Source of the DNA: a virus
Length of the DNA stretch: 44,054 bases
IMG/VR virus record: IMGVR_UViG_3300006922_000049
Coordinates: 1 to 44,054 of that record
Strand: one strand, 5' to 3'
This document shows positions 39,235 through 44,054 of this stretch, piece after piece. The first letter of the stretch is position 1. Each line of letters starts with the position of its first letter. Both the position numbers and the translations under genes were made by a program. The notes below the pieces were generated by a model. The model worked only from the letters and a program-made list of their open reading frames with translations, made no database searches and was not told the origin of the DNA.

Positions 39235-41337
39235 TTATTTTCGTATAATTATCTGACCTTTCCTAAAGAACTGCTTCTTTTCGAAATCACTTTTAACTTT
39301 CACAGGCTTATGTCCTTGAGCAGCAAGCAATGCCAAACCACTTGATATAGAAAGGTCATATTTAGTTCTGTCGTCTATCTTAAAATTAACCCAGTCTTCA
39401 AGGGTTCTTTCAAAATACATTTTTCCAAATTCAAGCGTGTCCTCATTTAGTCCAACATGATCATGGATGTAAGCCTCTATTGCTTGAGCATGAGCCTGTA
39501 TGACATCTTTTGAATTCGATGGTATACCTTTTGTTTTAGTTTTAGTGCTTTGGAATTTAGAGCCTAAGTGTTCTGGTCTTTCCATTAAGAAGTGATCGTA
39601 ACCCCTTGTCTCAAAGTACCTTGCGATACCGTACTTATTGTTTTCAATTAACACGGGGTAGCCATAAAACTTAGCAGCCATTAAAACATCCTCATAAAAT
39701 ATTTTAGCAAGAGGTGGCCGTGATGCATATTCAGCGACAAACATATTTGATGGGTGACCCATGTTGAATTTGTTGTAGAAATGACATGCGCCCTTTGATC
39801 CTCTTCCGTCTACTGTTGCGTCAATATCATAACTATCCACACCCGCACAACCTATCCAGGCATTTTCGGGTTTGGGTTTGTTTCTCAAATCAGAAGGAGG
39901 CATCCATGCTATACGCCATCTTCCATTTGGATCAGGCTTAAACATAACTTCTGTGTCCTGCTTACCTCCAGACCAAACAAAGTTTCCTACTACAATCGGA
40001 GAAGGATATAAATCATCATTGTATTCTATCTGTTCGTAAATCTTTTGTACGTTGAACAGAGATGCTTTGGCGCTGTCTCTAAATGCCTCTGCTTCAGTGA
40101 ACGGGAACTGGCGTATTACCTCATTAAGTTCATAAGAATCGTTTACCAATGCTTTACGCTCATTCTTTAAGTAAGTCTTTGCTCCTATAGATATAGGCTC
40201 ATCAAACTCCGTATAAACCGTTTTCTCTGGGTCGTCGACCACTGGCATCCCATACTTATCAAAGAAGCCCTCAAGTGCATCGTAAGACGGTATAAAGACA
40301 GAGTACAGTCCACTGCGTGTTCGACCGTTGTCGTTTCTTTCTCTTGGATCACTGGCACCATACAAATCTCTAAACTGTTTACCACCTCTATCCAGCGGGT
40401 TGACAGTGCTACCAACAAGAGCCTTTCCTACAATTCTACGTCCAACTAACAAACAAGTACGCTGTATCCTCCAAGCCTCTCTTATGTCGTTCCCCTTTTC
40501 CCACTTACCTGCTTCATCAAGGTATAACATATGTAGTTTCTCACCATCATATGCATTGGTCGTAGTATTCTTCCAGTTTACAATTGTATTGAGTGCCTCA
40601 CCAGAAGAAGCGGTCTTATTTTTCTTTGTGATTCTTTTTGAAGGCTCACGAAATGCGAGTTCCATACGGGGATTGGTAGTACCGTCTTGTATGGGTTTAA
40701 AGAAAAAAGGCAGTGACTTGTACATCGGCACCACCTTCTTCATGAATATATTTTCTTGTGCATCTGTTCCTGTCTTCGACATGATGCCCAGTAGTTTTTC
40801 TTTTACCTGTGTGCCTTCATTAACAAGTACAGACGCAGACATATTTGTGTATCCGGAACGACGACACTTTACATAGACTTGTCCAACACTTCTTGGATCC
40901 TTTATACAGGCTTCAAGATGTATAAATAGTTTCCTTTGAAAGTCCAAGAATGATGGGTATCCAATATCAATCTTACACCACTGTAAGAAGAAGTAATGGT
41001 TACCTGTGATATAGGTAGGTACCCCGTTGTTGTAAAACCATACTCCATTTCTACGTCTTTTAAATTCTTGACTTATATAGGGTGTGAACTTTTTTCTAAA
41101 TGACTCTGGCATTCCCAGCCACTCTTCCATTGACCGGATCTTTTTGAGATCATCAGGAAGCCCCTCTCTCACCCATCTTTGATCTTCCTTTTTTAAATTA
41201 TTAAAAAGTATCTCTTTCTTTGCTGGCTGCTTAGGGAATTGTATTGGTAAGTCAAAGTATAGCCTGACATCTCCTTCTGTTTTGTCAGGGCATATGTTTA
41301 CTACAATCTCATCTTCTATTTCTACAAGTCCCGCCAT
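39235..41337 (-). CDS. terL: terminase large subunit
   Basis: 700 residues. ATPase: KCRRSGYTN (Lys157-Thr164) is a deviant Walker A in which the Lys precedes the loop, as in lambda gpA (KSARVGYS); Walker B LHMLYLDEAGKW has Asp274 and Glu275. Nuclease (RNase H-like) acids: Asp501 in CAGVDSYDID, Glu565 in PVLIENN, Asp661 in KYDLSISSGLALL. It binds the portal, drives DNA into the procapsid and cuts concatemers. A small terminase subunit is not obvious; the 98-residue gene directly upstream is the positional candidate. Confidence 0.92.
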   Translation of the reverse strand: MAGLVEIEDEIVVNICPDKTEGDVRLYFDLPIQFPKQPAKKEILFNNLKKEDQRWVREGLPDDLKKIRSMEEWLGMPESFRKKFTPYISQEFKRRRNGVWFYNNGVPTYITGNHYFFLQWCKIDIGYPSFLDFQRKLFIHLEACIKDPRSVGQVYVKCRRSGYTNMSASVLVNEGTQVKEKLLGIMSKTGTDAQENIFMKKVVPMYKSLPFFFKPIQDGTTNPRMELAFREPSKRITKKNKTASSGEALNTIVNWKNTTTNAYDGEKLHMLYLDEAGKWEKGNDIREAWRIQRTCLLVGRRIVGKALVGSTVNPLDRGGKQFRDLYGASDPRERNDNGRTRSGLYSVFIPSYDALEGFFDKYGMPVVDDPEKTVYTEFDEPISIGAKTYLKNERKALVNDSYELNEVIRQFPFTEAEAFRDSAKASLFNVQKIYEQIEYNDDLYPSPIVVGNFVWSGGKQDTEVMFKPDPNGRWRIAWMPPSDLRNKPKPENAWIGCAGVDSYDIDATVDGRGSKGACHFYNKFNMGHPSNMFVAEYASRPPLAKIFYEDVLMAAKFYGYPVLIENNKYGIARYFETRGYDHFLMERPEHLGSKFQSTKTKTKGIPSNSKDVIQAHAQAIEAYIHDHVGLNEDTLEFGKMYFERTLEDWVNFKIDDRTKYDLSISSGLALLAAQGHKPVKVKSDFEKKQFFRKGQIIIRK

Positions 41338-41368
41338 TGTTTAATAATCCCAGTAGATGAAGACTTGA

Positions 41369-41665
41369 TTACTTTGAGAATTTTTCTGCGAATCCTCCTG
41401 AATAGTCTTGTTCTTCTTTAATCTGTCCACTTTCTTTAAGTGTCTTAATGAGTTGTTCAAGTCTTTCTCTTTCAACAATAAGTTCTTTAGCGTCAACAGC
41501 GGTAATTTTAATTGACTGAAGTTCTGCCTTCCGTTGAGATCCGCTAAGTTCTTGATCTACAGGCTTTTGTATTTCAGCAATCATGTTGTCAATTGCGATA
41601 TCCATCGCTGCAACTAATCTTTGCGCTGTAACTATGTTATGCTTCTGCTTCGATGACTTTGCCAT
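41369..41665 (-). CDS. small coiled-coil protein upstream of terminase (possible small subunit)
   Basis: 98 residues, start inside the GroES-like gene (29-base overlap), stop 31 bases before the terminase. Helical throughout: AQRLVAAMDIAIDNMIAEI and VERERLEQLIKTLKESGQI. Basic N terminus (MAKSSKQKH) could touch DNA. Size and position would suit a small terminase subunit, but there is no visible helix-turn-helix, so this is only a possibility. Confidence 0.45.
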   Translation of the reverse strand: MAKSSKQKHNIVTAQRLVAAMDIAIDNMIAEIQKPVDQELSGSQRKAELQSIKITAVDAKELIVERERLEQLIKTLKESGQIKEEQDYSGGFAEKFSK

Positions 41666-42287
41666 GTATGTGTTTTAAGTATACCCTAAACATTGTTTCA
41701 CCATTAACCTCCATTCGATAGTCAGAATTCTTTCGAATAATAACTTTATCGCCGGGCACCAATCCAGTTTCTTCTAATCTATCAGAACCATACTTAATAT
41801 ATCCATATTGGTTATACTCATGTTTCTCTTCTAATAGATGCAGTGTGTCACTTTTTAATTCTTGCTCTTCTTCTGCTGGTATAAGGAATATCCATTCTCC
41901 CAGTAACTTAACCTCACCAGTTTTTTTACTCTTGTGTGCATACGCTTGACAAGACAGGGGGTCATGGCCTCCGTCGTAGTAGACTATATATACATCGTTG
42001 TTTGGATCAAGCCACTGTCCTCTTTTTGCAGACTCTTCTAATTGATTAGCACCATCCTGAAGAACCAAATGGTTACCGCCCAATATTACATGATGATGAA
42101 AGTACATTGTGTCTCCAATCTCTACCCCTGTGTCATATTTTTCTGGAACACCAACAACCTCACCTTCCATGGTACGATGTTTAAACTCATCCCACTTAGT
42201 GTCAATATAGATTTCCTCTCCGTTAAGAGTTACGGTGTCCTGGGTTACATTAGGAACCCTTACAAGAAAATGTTTTAAAGGTCTCAT
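41637..42287 (-). CDS. tandem GroES-like co-chaperonin
   Basis: 216 residues holding two GroES-like halves. First: HFLVRVP, then GEVVGVPEKYDTGVEIGDTM with FHHH (residues about 42-66; GD at 58-59). Second: EWIFLIPAEEE, GYIKYGSDRLEETGLVPGDK, VIIRKNSDYRMEVNGE and RVYLKHIHGKV (GD at 179-180). The G-V...G...VxxGDxVxF pattern and the closing strand after a G-E turn are those of GroES. Phage co-chaperonins such as T4 Gp31 replace or add to GroES to fold capsid protein in GroEL. A loop region between halves (about 70-100) may serve as the GroEL-binding mobile loop. It sits just upstream of the packaging genes. Family call from pattern; moderately sure. Confidence 0.6.
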   Translation of the reverse strand: MRPLKHFLVRVPNVTQDTVTLNGEEIYIDTKWDEFKHRTMEGEVVGVPEKYDTGVEIGDTMYFHHHVILGGNHLVLQDGANQLEESAKRGQWLDPNNDVYIVYYDGGHDPLSCQAYAHKSKKTGEVKLLGEWIFLIPAEEEQELKSDTLHLLEEKHEYNQYGYIKYGSDRLEETGLVPGDKVIIRKNSDYRMEVNGETMFRVYLKHIHGKVIEAEA

Positions 42288-42847
42288 ATTGGTTCTGGAG
42301 CCTCAAACTTTAATTCTGTTGTAGGTGCTTCATCCCAAAGGTTTATTGCAATAGCAGATCTTGTTCCTTTGGTTACAGTTGTAACTCTGTGATGAATGTT
42401 ACCTGCGTCAAATATGATTAACCTATTATGCTTTGCTTGGATTCTTTCAGGCTCATTGTCCGCCCCATTGGAGAATATCTCAAGGTAACCTCCCTCTATA
42501 TCCATTTCAACAGGATAGAACACTGTACCTATAACAGGAGCCTTTACTATACCTTCTGATTTCCAAAGGGCTTCGTCTTTATCTAAGTGCATGTTTAGAT
42601 CAGAGACTGCTTTACCTTCACCGTATTGTCCGGTCCAGTACTCAAAGCCGTCTAAAGCCACAGATCCATACGGAGGGTAGTCTCTCCATATATAACAGAT
42701 TAGTCTTTTCTTTAATGTATCGTCTGGTGAGTTCCACCATCCGTTCCACCAGTAGTAAGATCCGTTATCACTAAATAAGTGTTCTTTGTTAAGTTCAAGA
42801 TCCATCAACAGATCCGTGTCTTTTATGAAATTATCAATTACAATCAT
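42284..42847 (-). CDS. 2OG-Fe(II) dioxygenase (prolyl 4-hydroxylase-like)
   Basis: 187 residues with the jelly-roll signature: LNMHLDKDEALW (His87, Asp89), GTVFYPVEMDIEGGYLEIF, RLIIFDAGNIHHRV (His152 or 153), TRSAIAINLW (Arg163 for 2-oxoglutarate). The protein is rich in Trp near residues 33-38. Such enzymes hydroxylate protein Pro/Lys, nucleic acids or small molecules with O2 and 2-oxoglutarate. The substrate is unknown; the collagen-like fibre is a candidate but has little Pro in Y positions. Overlaps neighbours by four bases at both ends (ATGA). Confidence 0.82.
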   Translation of the reverse strand: MIVIDNFIKDTDLLMDLELNKEHLFSDNGSYYWWNGWWNSPDDTLKKRLICYIWRDYPPYGSVALDGFEYWTGQYGEGKAVSDLNMHLDKDEALWKSEGIVKAPVIGTVFYPVEMDIEGGYLEIFSNGADNEPERIQAKHNRLIIFDAGNIHHRVTTVTKGTRSAIAINLWDEAPTTELKFEAPEPI

Positions 42848-43083
42848 TCGAAGTCACAATCATGTTCAATTAATACTGGCATATCATCTACTGTTTTCCA
42901 AAGCATTATGCCCTGTTCTTTATTGTAGATGTATACAAGATAGCGACGAATTCCGTGTTTGACAAAACATCTGTCGTCTAATATGATAGAATCAATTACT
43001 GACTCTCCTGCCTTCTGCCCCACATAGTAAGCCATGGCATCTTTCGGGTTTTGCCCGATAATGATTTTTCTAATAAGTTCCAT
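42844..43083 (-). CDS. small hypothetical protein, 79 residues
   Basis: MELIRKIIIGQNPKDAMAYY, then ESVIDSIILDD, RRYLVYIYNKEQGIMLWKTV. Mixed alpha/beta with an acidic C terminus. The stop overlaps the oxygenase start. No firm family; its tight coupling suggests it acts in the same late assembly step. Confidence 0.6.
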   Translation of the reverse strand: MELIRKIIIGQNPKDAMAYYVGQKAGESVIDSIILDDRCFVKHGIRRYLVYIYNKEQGIMLWKTVDDMPVLIEHDCDFE

Positions 43084-43088
43084 TTCAT

Positions 43089-43394
43089 TTAATTTAACCA
43101 GTAGTCAATTGAAGAGGAATCCCCTCTGTCACTTTCATCTTGTAAATATTTAGTGAAAGTATCTTCTACTGTATCTGTCATTAATTCATATTCCTCTATT
43201 GCGGCCATATGCATACCACACATAAACTCATACCTATCATTGGTATCAAGATCTTCGTCTCCAGGCATAAATGCACCAAAACAATACATAGATAGGAACT
43301 CTTCTTTACCGCCATACGAATCCATAAGGTCGTCGATCTCGTCAAGTTTTAATCTTAACTGCTGGAAGAATTCTAATCTTTCTTGTTTTGTCAT
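43089..43394 (-). CDS. acidic hypothetical protein, 101 residues
   Basis: Helical and strongly acidic (LRLKLDEIDDLMDSYGGKEE; YLQDESDRGDSSSIDYW). Cys at 38 and 59 and several Met in the middle. Starts one base into the preceding stop (43394 shared). No recognised family. Position between a fibre-type gene and small assembly genes. Confidence 0.55.
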   Translation of the reverse strand: MTKQERLEFFQQLRLKLDEIDDLMDSYGGKEEFLSMYCFGAFMPGDEDLDTNDRYEFMCGMHMAAIEEYELMTDTVEDTFTKYLQDESDRGDSSSIDYWLN

Positions 43395-44053
43395 TATAAA
43401 GTTGCGTTATCACCCATGTAATCAACCTCCAGAGATGTGTTGACGGAAAACACGTTAACTCCTAACCCGCCGGCTTGACCTATAAGTCTAACACTATAAC
43501 CGGCATTACCGTCCGAATAATAAAGAGCCTCAAGAGTAAATGTACTTATTTTACCTGGGTCTGACGATACGGTTATATTCCGAATGGTTGAAGCATCAAC
43601 TGCTATACTAAAGGAAGCACTCGCGGTTAGTATTACTGAAATCGTGCCTGTTATTCTAAACCATCCTTCAACCTCATTGATTAAAACAGAATCTCTTGGA
43701 TCACCAAATGTACCGATACTCAAACCAGGGGCGCCTCCACCATTGGCCAGTGTACCAAACCATACTGAACTCCCAGTTGCTGTAGTTCCAGTGGTTCCAG
43801 AATCTTCGTATATCTCTGCGTACTGAACAAGCGTGTTAGCCTGTGTGGAACTCATTTGTTGAGTTGCCCCTGCACGAGCATACATGATACCTACTGTTGA
43901 TGTTCCAGCGGTTATAGAATTACCTACTGCTGTTGCTAAATCTGATTGCTCAATATATTTATAAGCACTTGCGCTTTCGTCCCAGATTAGATACTTATCG
44001 TTATTTGCTGGCTGAGTGATTTGACTTAGTAGCGCTGGGTCTTTTAACTCAAT
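43394..44053 (-). CDS. fibre/tail-type protein, N terminus missing (runs off the window)
   Basis: The frame stays open to the right edge, so 219 C-terminal residues are present and the true start lies beyond. The visible part begins IELKDPALLSQITQPANNDK, then YLIWDESASAYKYIEQSDLA, a linker style common in phage tail fibres. The last 150 residues look like a C1q/TNF or fibre-head beta-sandwich: WFRITGTISVILTASASFSI, STFTLEALYYSDGNAGYSVR, VFSVNTSLEVDYMGDNATL. An internal ATG at 43885 is not the likely start. Probably a structural or receptor-binding protein. Confidence 0.6.
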   Translation of the reverse strand: MELKDPALLSQITQPANNDKYLIWDESASAYKYIEQSDLATAVGNSITAGTSTVGIMYARAGATQQMSSTQANTLVQYAEIYEDSGTTGTTATGSSVWFGTLANGGGAPGLSIGTFGDPRDSVLINEVEGWFRITGTISVILTASASFSIAVDASTIRNITVSSDPGKISTFTLEALYYSDGNAGYSVRLIGQAGGLGVNVFSVNTSLEVDYMGDNATL

Positions 44054-44054
44054 A

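Overview
The window looks like most of the genome of a lytic, tailed (podovirus-like) phage of a Bacteroidota host, probably an aquatic flavobacterium-type host. Evidence for the host: a BT4734/VirE-type primase domain typical of Bacteroidota, repeated TAnnTTTG (Bacteroidota -7 type) elements before late genes, weak ribosome binding sites, low GC, and a portal/capsid/tail gene set that resembles Bacteroidota podoviruses and, more distantly, crAss-like phages. I see no integrase, repressor, tRNA, insertion sequence or CRISPR array. The contig is not closed: the last gene (43394-44053, minus strand) runs off the right end, and joining the two ends puts a stop in its frame.

Layout. Positions 23-5258 are a tightly overlapping plus-strand (early) block: small unknown proteins, a DnaA domain IV-like protein, a zinc-ribbon protein, a primase-helicase, a RusA-type Holliday junction resolvase, a glycosyltransferase and a possible PD-(D/E)XK nuclease. 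Everything from 5425 to the right end is the minus-strand (late) block, apart from one small plus-strand ORF at 26633. Read in its own direction the late block gives: a truncated fibre-like protein, two unknowns, a 2OG-Fe(II) oxygenase, a tandem GroES-like protein, a small coiled-coil protein, terminase large subunit, portal, a small fibre adaptor-like protein, a 2066-residue collagen-like fibre, a three-domain collagen-modifying enzyme candidate, several tiny basic virion-type proteins, scaffold, major capsid protein, connector/ring-type proteins, a 1686-residue tail/stabilisation protein, three internal (ejection) proteins including a 2038-residue one with an HExxH motif, then a lysis cassette (holin, second membrane protein, exported thioredoxin-fold protein, candidate u-spanin).

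Most notable system. The collagen-like fibre (30148-36348) carries lysine almost exclusively in the Y position of Gly-X-Y. Just downstream, separated only by a 64-residue ORF, is one polypeptide (27657-29906) that joins a GT4-type glycosyltransferase, a GT25-type glycosyltransferase (the family of procollagen galactosyltransferases) and a C-terminal 2OG-Fe(II) domain with the procollagen lysyl hydroxylase (PLOD) signature. Together they look like a complete phage-encoded collagen system: the fibre, lysine hydroxylation, and two sugar additions on hydroxylysine. It parallels the animal pathway and the lysyl hydroxylase/glycosyltransferase of Mimivirus, but is packed into one phage enzyme. A second 2OG-Fe(II) oxygenase lies at 42284-42847.

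Regulation seen in sequence. Three strong intrinsic terminators (26273-26303, 23576-23596, 22666-22691) and several TAnnTTTG elements split the late block into units. The scaffold plus major capsid unit is bounded by a terminator and promoter-like element upstream and by a terminator just after the capsid gene.
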